Below, piece by piece: positions 6,386-14,454 of a stretch of 16,277 bases of DNA. A program made the position numbers and the translations under genes. Position 1 is the stretch's first letter; every line of letters starts with the position of its first letter. Origin of the DNA: an uncultured Clostridia bacterium (lineage in GTDB: Bacteria; Bacillota; Clostridia; Christensenellales; UBA1242); NCBI GenBank assembly GCA_934749845.1, contig CAKVHQ010000016.1, positions 1 through 16,277 on the forward strand, written 5' to 3'. The notes under the pieces are model-generated. The model searched no databases, was not told the DNA's origin, and saw only the letters and a program-made list of their open reading frames with translations.

Positions 6386-6416
6386 AAATAGACTAGGTTA
6401 GTAGTCTAGTCTATTT
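6386..6416 (-). terminator. Terminator of the helicase-Mod-Res operon
   Basis: An 11-bp perfect stem with arms at 6386-6396 and 6406-6416 (AATAGACTAG / CTAGTCTATT plus one A-T pair) and a 9-base loop starts 2 bases after the Res stop. In the minus direction it ends in five T (6388-6384). Confidence 0.65.
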
Positions 6417-6418
6417 CC

Positions 6419-9400
6419 TTAATCTATTGATTGCATCTTGTCTAGCAAACTTTCGTAACTATCTACTACTTCGTATCTTACATTGCCTGCAAGTTGAAGT
6501 TGGTCAAATAGTTTTTTAGCACAATCTGTCTTTGCTTTTTCTATTCCACGAAGTTCTAGTGATTCCATACTACCTTTTGTTTCAGCAACAAAGTATATGT
6601 GTTTTACACTGCCTTCGTTAAATGCTATTGCCCAGTCTGGTGCGTAGTTTCCAACTGGTGTTGGAATTTGGAACGATCTTGGAAGTTTAGCATATACACA
6701 AACTTCATTTGCCACATCAAGTTCTTTTGCAAACTTACGCTCTATTGACTCTTCGGCAGTTCCATCGGTTACAACATAATCTTGAATTGCCTTTTGCGCC
6801 TTATATGCCTTGTCAAAATCAATCTTCGCTTGATTTCCTGTGAAGACATCGCTGTCATATTCCCCTTCGGTTTTGTTGTAGGTTATATGGTCAACAATCA
6901 TTGAAGCCTTTTGCTCATTTATAAGTCTTGAAACTTTTGTTATAAACTCTTCTGGGTTGATAGCAAACATTTCAAATTTTTCTCTTGTTATACCTTGCAA
7001 AATACGAACTACTGTTCTTCTAGTTAAAGTTGTATTGTCTACAATTTTACCAATTAGGTCGTATTTTGTGTTATCGGCAGCGCCACTACGGATTGTTTCA
7101 GTTCTTGTATCGGTTGTGCTAAATGAATCGCCACGCTTTAACGCATTTTCATCCATTGTTTTCTTTTGCTGACCTATTGTTACAACGTACTTTAATTCAG
7201 CAACGAACAAACCTTTGTTTATACTTTCAACTGAGTGTTTGATAAGTTCTTCACTATCAAAGTCCACTTTGTATGTATACTTGTGATTGATTTGCTTCCA
7301 AAGTTTTTGGAATTCTGCCTTGTGGAAGTTATCGTTAAGTGGATTGCTCTCCACTGTTGATTTATTGGCATCTTCAAACATACCATCAAGTGCTTTTTCA
7401 TTGTAAATGCTTTCAACAAGTTTATGTACACTTTCTGTGTATGGTGCAAGGATTTCTGGCATTGTGGCAAGAGTATTGTTTGCCTTGTCATCAAAGTATT
7501 TTTGAGTGATTTTATTGTCTTTGTCAGCATAACCGTTGAATCTCAAATAACTTTGAATATCGCTTGCCATATCATTATTTACCTGAATTCTTTCTTTGCC
7601 ATCGCTAACGAATTTGCCACGGAAATACTCAATTGTTGCTCTTGTAGGTCTGTCTGCAAGGTTCTCTTTAAGCACTTTTTGTATTGAACCAACGAAGTCT
7701 TTATAACTGTCAGTTGCAATAACTGTTAAAGTGTTTACATTATGGAATGATGATCTCTCATTCTTGAAATAATGAAGGTCTGTTCTATCGCCTAGCATAT
7801 TTACAGCAATACGAAGTCCACGACCAACTTCTTGTCGTTTCGCAATTGCACTGTCGCCACCTGGTTTCAATGCACAAATTTGGAAGATGTTTGGGTTATC
7901 CCAACCTTCACGAAGTGCTGAGTGTGAGAATATGAATCTTGTTGGTTCTTCTTTTGAAAGTAATCTCTCTTTGTTTTTTAGTATTAGGTCGTATGCTGAA
8001 ATATCATCTGAGCCTTCGCCTTTGCTTTCCTTTGAGTCAATCATTCTTCCGGTCTTTTTATCTATTGAGAAATAACCTTTGTGTGTATCCTTAACATCAA
8101 TGCCTTTCAAGTAGCGAATGTAAGGTGTTTCGAATAGTGTTATCTTTTCATTGAGTGCCTTTGTGTACTCTTCTTCAAACATTCTTGCGTATTCGCCTTT
8201 TTCATCTGGCTCGTTGTAGTCTCTGTATTTTACAACTTCATCAATGAAGAACAATGACAAGCATTTGATTCCTTTATCGTAAAGCTTCTCTTCCTTTTCA
8301 AAGTGAGAACGAATTGTTTCTCTTATTTGTATTCTTCTAAGGTCTTTGTCCGATACATCGCCAAGCACTTCGCCTATATGCAAAACTTGTCCATTAAGGA
8401 AAGTGATTGTGTTGTTAAATGGGTTGATGTCCGAGATTATGTAATCGTTCTTATATTGTTCCATTTGATTAGACTTATGATACAAGTTATCGCCTTTGCC
8501 AAGAATTCTTGTTTCCCTGTTTATTGACTTATTGTAATTGATTTCAAACTCCAACTTACACATAGGTGGTTTGTTTGGTGAAAGCACGATGTCTTGCAAA
8601 TACAAGTATTTATCTGTTCCACGCAAGTTCTTAATCTCAAAGCCCTTGACTTGAATCTTTTTAACCAAACATTTGTTGTATGCATCTACCGCATCCAAGC
8701 AATAAACAAGGTTGTGTTGCTTTTTGTGTGTTGCTGAAAAATTCATGCAGAACAATGGATTAAATTTGCGAAGTGAAAGTTGTGTTGCACTCTTCTCATC
8801 GCCCATCTTTTGTGGTTCATCAAGGATTAGGATTGGCCTTGTTTTTGCTACGACATCAATTGGTTTTCTTGATTGGAATTCATCAAGCACCATATCAATT
8901 CTTCTAGCATCAGCGCCACGAGCGTTGAACGCTTGGGTGTTGATAATCATAACATTGATATCACTAGATGAAGCAAAACTATCTAATTCACTAAGTCTTT
9001 TGCTGTTGTAAACAAAGTATCTTGCCTTTTTGTGATAACGATCCATAAAGTGATCTTCCATCATCTGGAATGACTTTTTAACACCTTCACGAATAGCAAT
9101 GCTAGGAACAACAACTATGAATTTACTCCAACCATACCTTTCATTGAGTTCAAAAATGGTGTTAATATACACATAGGTTTTACCTGTTCCTGTTTCCATT
9201 TCGATGTCAAGAGAACATTTACCAAGACCTTTAACTAACTCTTCTGACTCTTTGTAGTTGCAGTCTTGTTGAATATGCTTTATGTTTTGCAAAATGTCAG
9301 TTTCATCAAGCAAAATCTTAGCATTTTCGAAACCATCATCATTTTCTTCAAAGGCGTCAAAAAGTGAAGCCTGCTTTAATTCATCAGTCTTTTTCTTAAT

Positions 9401-9514
9401 ACCTAAGTCTCTTGTGTATCTAACCATATCCAACTTTGGCTGTCCTTTGAATACCTTGCTGATATTACTTACAGCTTCTTGTTGATATGGTTGTGTTTTG
9501 AATCTAAATTTCAT
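6419..9514 (-). CDS. res: Type III-type restriction subunit Res (SF2 helicase + PD-(D/E)xK nuclease)
   Basis: ATP-dependent DNA translocase and endonuclease that, with Mod, would cut unmodified DNA. It has 1031 aa, normal for type III Res (about 900-1000). Visible motifs: Walker A METGTGKT at 106-113, DEPQ box (motif II) at 232-235, FSATH (motif III) at 259-263, ALREGWDNPN (motif V) at 533-542, QEVGRGLRI (motif VI) at 561-569, and a C-terminal nuclease core PDWAIAF at 959-965 with AETKG at 977-981 (D960, E978, K980). All catalytic residues are intact. A good ribosome binding site (AAAGGAAG) precedes the ATG at 9514. It is the last gene of the operon. Its G+C is much higher than that of the genes upstream in the same operon (for example 29 of 60 bases at 7801-7860). 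Confidence 0.95.
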   Translation of the reverse strand: MKFRFKTQPYQQEAVSNISKVFKGQPKLDMVRYTRDLGIKKKTDELKQASLFDAFEENDDGFENAKILLDETDILQNIKHIQQDCNYKESEELVKGLGKCSLDIEMETGTGKTYVYINTIFELNERYGWSKFIVVVPSIAIREGVKKSFQMMEDHFMDRYHKKARYFVYNSKRLSELDSFASSSDINVMIINTQAFNARGADARRIDMVLDEFQSRKPIDVVAKTRPILILDEPQKMGDEKSATQLSLRKFNPLFCMNFSATHKKQHNLVYCLDAVDAYNKCLVKKIQVKGFEIKNLRGTDKYLYLQDIVLSPNKPPMCKLEFEINYNKSINRETRILGKGDNLYHKSNQMEQYKNDYIISDINPFNNTITFLNGQVLHIGEVLGDVSDKDLRRIQIRETIRSHFEKEEKLYDKGIKCLSLFFIDEVVKYRDYNEPDEKGEYARMFEEEYTKALNEKITLFETPYIRYLKGIDVKDTHKGYFSIDKKTGRMIDSKESKGEGSDDISAYDLILKNKERLLSKEEPTRFIFSHSALREGWDNPNIFQICALKPGGDSAIAKRQEVGRGLRIAVNMLGDRTDLHYFKNERSSFHNVNTLTVIATDSYKDFVGSIQKVLKENLADRPTRATIEYFRGKFVSDGKERIQVNNDMASDIQSYLRFNGYADKDNKITQKYFDDKANNTLATMPEILAPYTESVHKLVESIYNEKALDGMFEDANKSTVESNPLNDNFHKAEFQKLWKQINHKYTYKVDFDSEELIKHSVESINKGLFVAELKYVVTIGQQKKTMDENALKRGDSFSTTDTRTETIRSGAADNTKYDLIGKIVDNTTLTRRTVVRILQGITREKFEMFAINPEEFITKVSRLINEQKASMIVDHITYNKTEGEYDSDVFTGNQAKIDFDKAYKAQKAIQDYVVTDGTAEESIERKFAKELDVANEVCVYAKLPRSFQIPTPVGNYAPDWAIAFNEGSVKHIYFVAETKGSMESLELRGIEKAKTDCAKKLFDQLQLAGNVRYEVVDSYESLLDKMQSID

Positions 9515-9527
9515 AAGTTTTCTTCCT

Positions 9528-9800
9528 TTAATATTTTGTTAAAACATAAATAAGTAGTCCAATTGATACTAGCAACGGAATAATTCCACTAAAAATTATG
9601 TATATCCACCAACTAGTTTTTGCTCTTGAACTATGGGTTCTTTTTGCTTTAATTTCCTTTGAGTGTTTACCTTCCAATTTACTTATTTTCTGCTTTAATT
9701 GTGCGTTTTCTTGTTCCAAAGCATCAAGTCTGTCTTTGTTTTCAGCATTTTCAAGCAATTGGTCTACTATTATAGCTGTATGTAAAGGATCATCTATCAT
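9528..9800 (-). CDS. 90-aa coiled-coil protein with a C-terminal membrane segment
   Basis: Not recognised. Residues about 18-52 are a heptad-like coiled coil (LDALEQENAQLKQKISKLEG), then a basic stretch (KEIKAKRTHSSRAK), then a hydrophobic segment from about 65 to 87 (WWIYIIFSGIIPLLVSIGLLIYV) and a short KY tail. This fits a tail-anchored membrane protein with the coil in the cytoplasm. The GGAG ribosome binding site sits in the last codons of the upstream gene (KVKME-stop), only 6 bases separate stop and start, and Res begins 13 bases downstream. Lying between Mod and Res, it is not a normal type III subunit. A membrane tether or toxin-like function is possible, but nothing in the sequence proves it. 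Confidence 0.65.
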   Translation of the reverse strand: MIDDPLHTAIIVDQLLENAENKDRLDALEQENAQLKQKISKLEGKHSKEIKAKRTHSSRAKTSWWIYIIFSGIIPLLVSIGLLIYVLTKY

Positions 9801-9806
9801 TTATGC

Positions 9807-10556
9807 TCACTCCATTTTTACTTTTTCTATGTCATTTTTGTCTTTCATTATAATGCACTTTTTATTAAGCCCTCTTTCTTCTTGAAATGCTATTGTGTTT
9901 AACATAGATATAAAACTTTCATCGTTAATAATGTGCATATTTGAATTTTCTTTACACTCATCTAAAGTGATTGCAATTTTATTTGAAATTGGAATAATGT
10001 TCATCATTCCATAAGTTTTTGTTGGTATTACATATAATCCATTGTAAGGTAGAATCAAATTAACTGATGTTTCATTTACTAGAATGTTGATGGCATAATT
10101 ACCAAATATCATACCTACTTGTTCTGGATTTTCTCTATGCATAGTGATAACATCATTTACATTTAACTGATCAATAATGTCATTACTATGTTCTTTTTTA
10201 AACTTTGATAAAAGACTAGCATTTCTTAAAACTAGCATTTGAAATGCAAATTTTAATTCCTTTTTATCATCTGCTGTTAACTCAACAGATTCTCCCTTTT
10301 TCAAATTTCGCAAACGGCAAATAATATTTCCAATATTGCTTTCACGAACACTTAAATATTTTTCATTTATATCATCATAATATCCGTATATAGTATTAAA
10401 TTCATTTATTTTACATTCTTTAGTTTCAGAAGACTCTATGTCATAATAATAAATAGCCTTTGTCTTGTTTTTATGCCCATCGTGTTCAACTATTATATGA
10501 TGACTGAAGCCATCCAACAAAAATTTTGATAATAACATATGAGAATTTATTGGCAT
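9807..10556 (-). CDS. DUF4238-like protein between Mod and Res
   Basis: A 249-aa soluble protein. The start INSHMLLSKFLLDGFSH, the middle block YLSVRESNIGNIICRLRN, the later FAFQMLVLRNASLL helix, and a central ...IPISNKIAI strand fit what I remember of DUF4238 proteins, which often begin with an H-x-x-x-x-FL-x-x-F pattern and occur in defence and mobile regions. The match is by eye and uncertain. The biochemical function is unknown; no nuclease or NTPase motif is evident. Its ATG overlaps the Mod stop by one base (TAATG), so translation is coupled to Mod. Confidence 0.7.
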   Translation of the reverse strand: MPINSHMLLSKFLLDGFSHHIIVEHDGHKNKTKAIYYYDIESSETKECKINEFNTIYGYYDDINEKYLSVRESNIGNIICRLRNLKKGESVELTADDKKELKFAFQMLVLRNASLLSKFKKEHSNDIIDQLNVNDVITMHRENPEQVGMIFGNYAINILVNETSVNLILPYNGLYVIPTKTYGMMNIIPISNKIAITLDECKENSNMHIINDESFISMLNTIAFQEERGLNKKCIIMKDKNDIEKVKME

Positions 10557-12472
10557 TAGATTATTTTCCTTGTTGTGGTTGGTGAATAAGTTTCAAAAAT
10601 TTGATCAAAGTTTACTGCTACACTGTCAGTTGACATACTTGCATCTCTAAATACTGCATACAATGGTTGCATTTTTGCTATTGCTGTAACGACATCATCG
10701 TTAAGGTCTTTATCAAAACAGCAAACCAGGTCGCCATCGTTTACATTGAATACTTTTTTGCCATTGATCTCTAAGGTCTTTATTTCACTTGAAAGCATTA
10801 CCCCCATATCAAGCATCACTTGGAATAGCAAATCTTCTGGAGTTCTATCTTCTTTGATGTTATCTTCAAATTGAGTAAGCAAATCTTGTGTTGTTTTATT
10901 TGGTGAATAGTAGATATCTTTCATACAACTACTGTCTAATTTTAAGCATCTGAAACCTACATCTAGGTTATTTATTTCAGAATTTATCTTATTTTTTAAC
11001 TTTTTCCCAACTCTTCGTATTCTTTCTTCCCCTAGCTTGCAAATAGTAGAATATTTTGATTTTTCTCCACACTTTTCAGGTAATTGAACTAAAATAAATT
11101 TTCTTTTTCCGCCATCTTCATTATTTAATTCAATAATAGATTGTGCAGTTGTACCTGAACCTGAGAAAAAGTCCATAACTATAGCATCCTTTTTGCCATA
11201 AGTTGAATATTGAACAAGTTTTTTTATCAATTGGACAGGCTTTGGGTATGAGTTTTCAAACTCTTTTTTATCAAATACTTCCATAATATCTATTGTACCA
11301 TTGGCATTTGTAAACTCATTATCTGTTGCAAACAAGGTACTTATATTATTGAATTGTTTACCTATATCTTTTTTGTATTTTTTAATATAAAAACTATATT
11401 CGCCCGTATATTCGCTTTTATCTTTATAATAAACAACTTGGCCTCTTTTCTCCATTTCTCTAAAAGTAGATTCAATATAGTGCCATTGTTTTCTATTGGT
11501 TTCATCATAATATACAGGTGGATAGTGAGTTATATTTAAGTATGGATTTGTTATTGGATATCTCGCATAACCAAATCTTCCATTATCAATTTTTATTAGT
11601 AAACTATCTTTTGTCCATTCTCCATTTGGATCATTATCTGGGTTTGAAAAATTTTCAAATCCTTTTAATTCTCCATTAAGTATGTCTTTGTCTTGAACAT
11701 TTTGAATTTGTTTTGCGTAACACAAAATGTAATCATGATGTTTATTGATATTTGGTTTTGCTGTTTTTTCTCCATATGAAGTTTTCCTTATAAAATTTGC
11801 TATAAAATTATATTCGCCAAATATCTCATCACACACTTTTTTTAAATTATATAGCTCGTTATCATCTATCGAAATGAAGATAACCCCATCCTCACTTAAC
11901 AAATCTTTTGCTAATTTCAATCTAATAAAGATCATGTTTAACCAATCAGTATGGAATCTGCCATTGTCTGCAGAATTGTAAAACAACTTGTTCCCTTGAT
12001 CATCAATTTGTCTACTGATGTTTAGATATTCTTGCTGATCAATAGCAAAATCATCTTCATAAATAAAGTCACTACCTGTATTATAAGGAGGGTCAATATA
12101 AATAACATTTACCTTGTTTATATATGTCTCTCTAAGAAGTTTTAGGACATCAAGATTATCGCCCTCTATGTACAAATTTTGAGTGTTATCGAAATCAACG
12201 CTTTCTTCTCTACAAGGTCTTAATGTTGCATTGATTGGCGAGTTTGCTGTAAGTATAGATTGTTTTTTTCCTGCCCAATTCAAAACATATCTTTCATCAT
12301 TGCCTTCTACAATTACTCTTGACAACTCTTGTTTAAGCATATCAAAATCTACTAACTTCGTTAGTTTTCCTTCTTCATCAAGTGCTTCTGTGACACAATT
12401 TGGAAACCTTTTTGCAATGAATTCAATGTTTTCATCAACCAAATTTTTACTTTGCATTTGTAATTTATCCAT
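10556..12472 (-). CDS. mod: Type III-type DNA adenine methyltransferase Mod
   Basis: Modification and recognition subunit, N6-adenine type; with Res it would recognise an asymmetric site. The 638-aa length is usual. Motifs are in beta order: catalytic IDPPYNTGSDF with DPPY at 127-130, then a large target recognition region (about 230-420), then AdoMet motif I VMDFFSGSGTT at 432-442. The N-terminal block YIEGDNLDVLKLL (101-113) is typical of Mod. The frame is intact. AGGAG lies 8 bases before the ATG. The recognition region is markedly A+T-richer than the ends: 11341-11400 has 7 G/C of 60, against 22 of 60 at 10621-10680. This is consistent with domain exchange. The gene is separated from the upstream ORF by 44 bases, the largest gap inside this operon. 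Confidence 0.95.
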   Translation of the reverse strand: MDKLQMQSKNLVDENIEFIAKRFPNCVTEALDEEGKLTKLVDFDMLKQELSRVIVEGNDERYVLNWAGKKQSILTANSPINATLRPCREESVDFDNTQNLYIEGDNLDVLKLLRETYINKVNVIYIDPPYNTGSDFIYEDDFAIDQQEYLNISRQIDDQGNKLFYNSADNGRFHTDWLNMIFIRLKLAKDLLSEDGVIFISIDDNELYNLKKVCDEIFGEYNFIANFIRKTSYGEKTAKPNINKHHDYILCYAKQIQNVQDKDILNGELKGFENFSNPDNDPNGEWTKDSLLIKIDNGRFGYARYPITNPYLNITHYPPVYYDETNRKQWHYIESTFREMEKRGQVVYYKDKSEYTGEYSFYIKKYKKDIGKQFNNISTLFATDNEFTNANGTIDIMEVFDKKEFENSYPKPVQLIKKLVQYSTYGKKDAIVMDFFSGSGTTAQSIIELNNEDGGKRKFILVQLPEKCGEKSKYSTICKLGEERIRRVGKKLKNKINSEINNLDVGFRCLKLDSSCMKDIYYSPNKTTQDLLTQFEDNIKEDRTPEDLLFQVMLDMGVMLSSEIKTLEINGKKVFNVNDGDLVCCFDKDLNDDVVTAIAKMQPLYAVFRDASMSTDSVAVNFDQIFETYSPTTTRKII

Positions 12473-12516
12473 TATTTTTCTCCTAAATTATAAAATATTT
12501 ATTGTTCTTCCTTGAT

Positions 12517-13293
12517 TCAAAGAATAAACCAAAGCACAATTCCTAATAAAATTGCAAAAATAATAATCGTTACTATTCTTGTTGTTTTTTTTCTTGCTAT
12601 TTCTTTTTCTATTTTTTCTAGTTCCAGATGATGAGCAATCATACTTTTGTGGTTGTCATCAGATATTTTTTCTGCTCGTGTATCAATGTTTGATAAAGTC
12701 TGCAAAAATTTATCTTTTAACTCAATATTTGATTTTTCCACCTTTCGATTTGTCTTTACAATTTGTTCAACTAACTCATCATAGTGATATGAACATTGAT
12801 AAATAAAATTATCGCTATCTTCTACGCTGTTCTCTAATGCATAAAGAACTAATGAAATAGACTTTGTTGCCTTTTTATAATTATCATCATCTAGTAAATA
12901 GTTAATAGCATTTAATACATTGAATATATTTGGTTTAACATAGGCTCGGCTTGATTTTTTCTGTAAAAGACTTTTAATTATTATGGCATCTTGATTGTTG
13001 GGATCTTTATCTAAAATCTTCATACAAAAACTTCTTGAATCAGCATACTGTCCATTTTTAAATTCTTCAATTGCTCTATTCAGATAGCCATCAATTTTTT
13101 CACTTTTAATTTCTTGTTTTACTGCATTACCATAAAAATTTTTGGTTATATTTTCGTTTTTTGTAATGTATGTGTTATTTATATCCTGTTGTTGTAAATA
13201 TTTAGTTCCACAATTTTCACAATATAAAGCACCTTCGGAATTTATACTTAATTTTGCGCCACAATTTTCACATTTTGCTATTTTTAATGTCAT
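12517..13293 (-). CDS. Zinc-ribbon / TPR protein with C-terminal membrane anchor
   Basis: A 258-aa protein of visible modular build. A zinc ribbon occupies residues 8-28 (CENCGAKL ... CENCG, Cys 8, 11, 25 and 28). An N/T/I-rich beta-type stretch follows at 38-56 (NNTYITKNENITKNFYGN). A TPR-like helix pair lies at about 69-102 (LNRAIEEFKNGQYADSRSF..ILDKDPNNQDA). A helical and coiled region runs to about 236, and a single hydrophobic segment forms the C-terminus (238-258). This predicts a tail-anchored membrane protein with a cytoplasmic Zn/TPR head. No enzymatic motif is present. The start overlaps the upstream stop (ATGA), with ribosome binding site GGAGTGATAGG. I cannot name a family. An adaptor or sensor role is inference. 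Confidence 0.75.
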   Translation of the reverse strand: MTLKIAKCENCGAKLSINSEGALYCENCGTKYLQQQDINNTYITKNENITKNFYGNAVKQEIKSEKIDGYLNRAIEEFKNGQYADSRSFCMKILDKDPNNQDAIIIKSLLQKKSSRAYVKPNIFNVLNAINYLLDDDNYKKATKSISLVLYALENSVEDSDNFIYQCSYHYDELVEQIVKTNRKVEKSNIELKDKFLQTLSNIDTRAEKISDDNHKSMIAHHLELEKIEKEIARKKTTRIVTIIIFAILLGIVLWFIL

Positions 13294-14021
13294 CCTATCA
13301 CTCCAATTAAATACTTAATCAATTCTTCTATTCCCCAACAAGCCAAACCAACAATTATTCCTGATATAACACCTGACCAAAATCCTTCTTTTTGATAAAA
13401 TTTCTTTTTGATCTTGTTATTGACTCCTTGAATAACATCTCCTTCATTTTGGTTTACAGACATGGTTTTCTCATTCTCAATATCCCTACCAGCTTTGTTT
13501 AACACTCCACCTTCTTTAGCCACATCTCCAAAATAAATATCTCCTGATCGTTTTTGTTTCATCTCTTCCTTTTCCTTGTTTTCTTCAATTTCTATTTTTG
13601 CTATCAATTCTCTTCTTATATAGGAATATAGAGGTGTAATGATATCTTTTAATGCACTTTGAATTGCATCATTGAATTTTTTGTGTTGTTTATAAAATGC
13701 AAATTCAACCTTCAAATCCACATTCTTTTCTATTAGCTGTGAAATGTATTTCAAAATATATTTGTAATGCAATACATCATCTATCGGTTTATCGTACTGA
13801 GTAAACATTAAATTGTTCCCTTTCAAAACATAATTCGACAAATCGACATTAGGATCATCAAAATTTTTTATTATTTTTTTTACTTCTTTATCCTCGTGTA
13901 TAAAATTATTAAATTTTATCAAATGAAAAAGTCCATCTGTATATTCAGTATTTAATAAATTTGATACTATATCCCTTAGTTCTCTTTCCGATTTTTTTAA
14001 TTGATTTAATCTATTACTCAT
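13290..14021 (-). CDS. 243-aa helical protein with glycine-rich linker and C-terminal membrane segment
   Basis: Not recognised. Residues 1-155 are predicted mostly helical and charged. A very charged stretch (EENKEKEEMKQKRS) leads into a G/D/N-rich beta-type region: GDIYFGDVAKEGG at 160-172, AGRDIE at 177-182 and SVNQNEGDVIQGVNN at 188-202. The C-terminus is a hydrophobic segment at about 214-240 (FWSGVISGIIVGLACWG...). The layout of soluble head, short repetitive strand motif and membrane tail parallels the next gene. Both of its ends overlap neighbouring genes as ATGA, so it is translated as one unit with the zinc-ribbon genes on either side. No catalytic motif is visible; a membrane-associated adaptor or effector is a guess. 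Confidence 0.7.
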   Translation of the reverse strand: MSNRLNQLKKSERELRDIVSNLLNTEYTDGLFHLIKFNNFIHEDKEVKKIIKNFDDPNVDLSNYVLKGNNLMFTQYDKPIDDVLHYKYILKYISQLIEKNVDLKVEFAFYKQHKKFNDAIQSALKDIITPLYSYIRRELIAKIEIEENKEKEEMKQKRSGDIYFGDVAKEGGVLNKAGRDIENEKTMSVNQNEGDVIQGVNNKIKKKFYQKEGFWSGVISGIIVGLACWGIEELIKYLIGVIG

Positions 14022-14449
14022 ATAAGTTCCTCACAATAACTGCAATAAACTTTAGAATTTGCTGATGAACCTATAACTTTTATGCTTCTTCCACAAACTG
14101 GACAAACTTTCGTTTCATCCATAGTGTCATTTGTTTCAAATGTCGTACTTTCAATTCTATTTGGAAGTTTTGATGTTTTTATTGATACATTTTTTGTGTT
14201 TTTAAATGATTTTGATAACATATTTTGTATTTGATGAACTCCATCAATCATTGCCATGTGTTTAGCTTCTTCTACAACTTCATCAGGCAACATATCTTGA
14301 AAACTACTTTTAATCCCACAATAAGGACAACATATTTTGTTACCATCAAAAGTTTTAACCTCATTTATATGAAGTTTAAAATCGTTACCACATTGTCTAC
14401 AATGTAATTTCATAAATCCTTCTGAATCGCCTTTAATTGTTATATGCAT
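14018..14449 (-). CDS. Double zinc-ribbon protein
   Basis: A 143-aa protein with two Cys4 ribbons: C17/C20 (CRQC) with C41/C44 (CPYC) near the N-terminus, and C116/C119 (CPVC) with C136/C139 (CSYC) at the C-terminus. They are joined by a helix (DEVVEEAKHMAMIDGVHQIQNML) and a polar linker. There is no membrane segment. Such ribbons often bind protein or nucleic acid; no more specific role can be given. The ATG at 14449 has GGAGGAG 8 bases upstream, inside the DUF4391 gene's last codons. A second start, ATG at 14413 (MKLHCRQCG), with AGAAGG in front of it, would remove 12 residues and is also plausible. The stop overlaps the next start (ATGA). Confidence 0.75.
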   Translation of the reverse strand: MHITIKGDSEGFMKLHCRQCGNDFKLHINEVKTFDGNKICCPYCGIKSSFQDMLPDEVVEEAKHMAMIDGVHQIQNMLSKSFKNTKNVSIKTSKLPNRIESTTFETNDTMDETKVCPVCGRSIKVIGSSANSKVYCSYCEELI

Positions 14450-14454
14450 TTTTT

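Larger units (their letters stand above)
5752..6418. other. Convergent intergenic region with stacked terminators
   Basis: No convincing gene lies between the CBASS effector and the end of Res. Reading left to right it contains + strand terminators at 5830-5870, 5920-5950 and 6070-6100, then minus-strand terminators at 6264-6297 and 6386-6416. Between the second and third terminators (about 5951-6069) sits a stretch of somewhat higher G+C (5970-6010) with weak complementarity TTTTCC/GGAAAA at its edges; it might be a small RNA, but I see no good promoter. A 13-base direct repeat AGTCACTTTTTTC occurs at 6234-6246 and 6346-6358. A 47-codon minus ORF is listed separately. Confidence 0.7.

Noticed and set aside
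8712..9011. Opposite-strand frame of 99 aa inside Res (and several similar ones of 60-90 aa)
   Set aside because: Res has full-length family motifs across this stretch; these frames have no ribosome sites and their products look like antisense translations.
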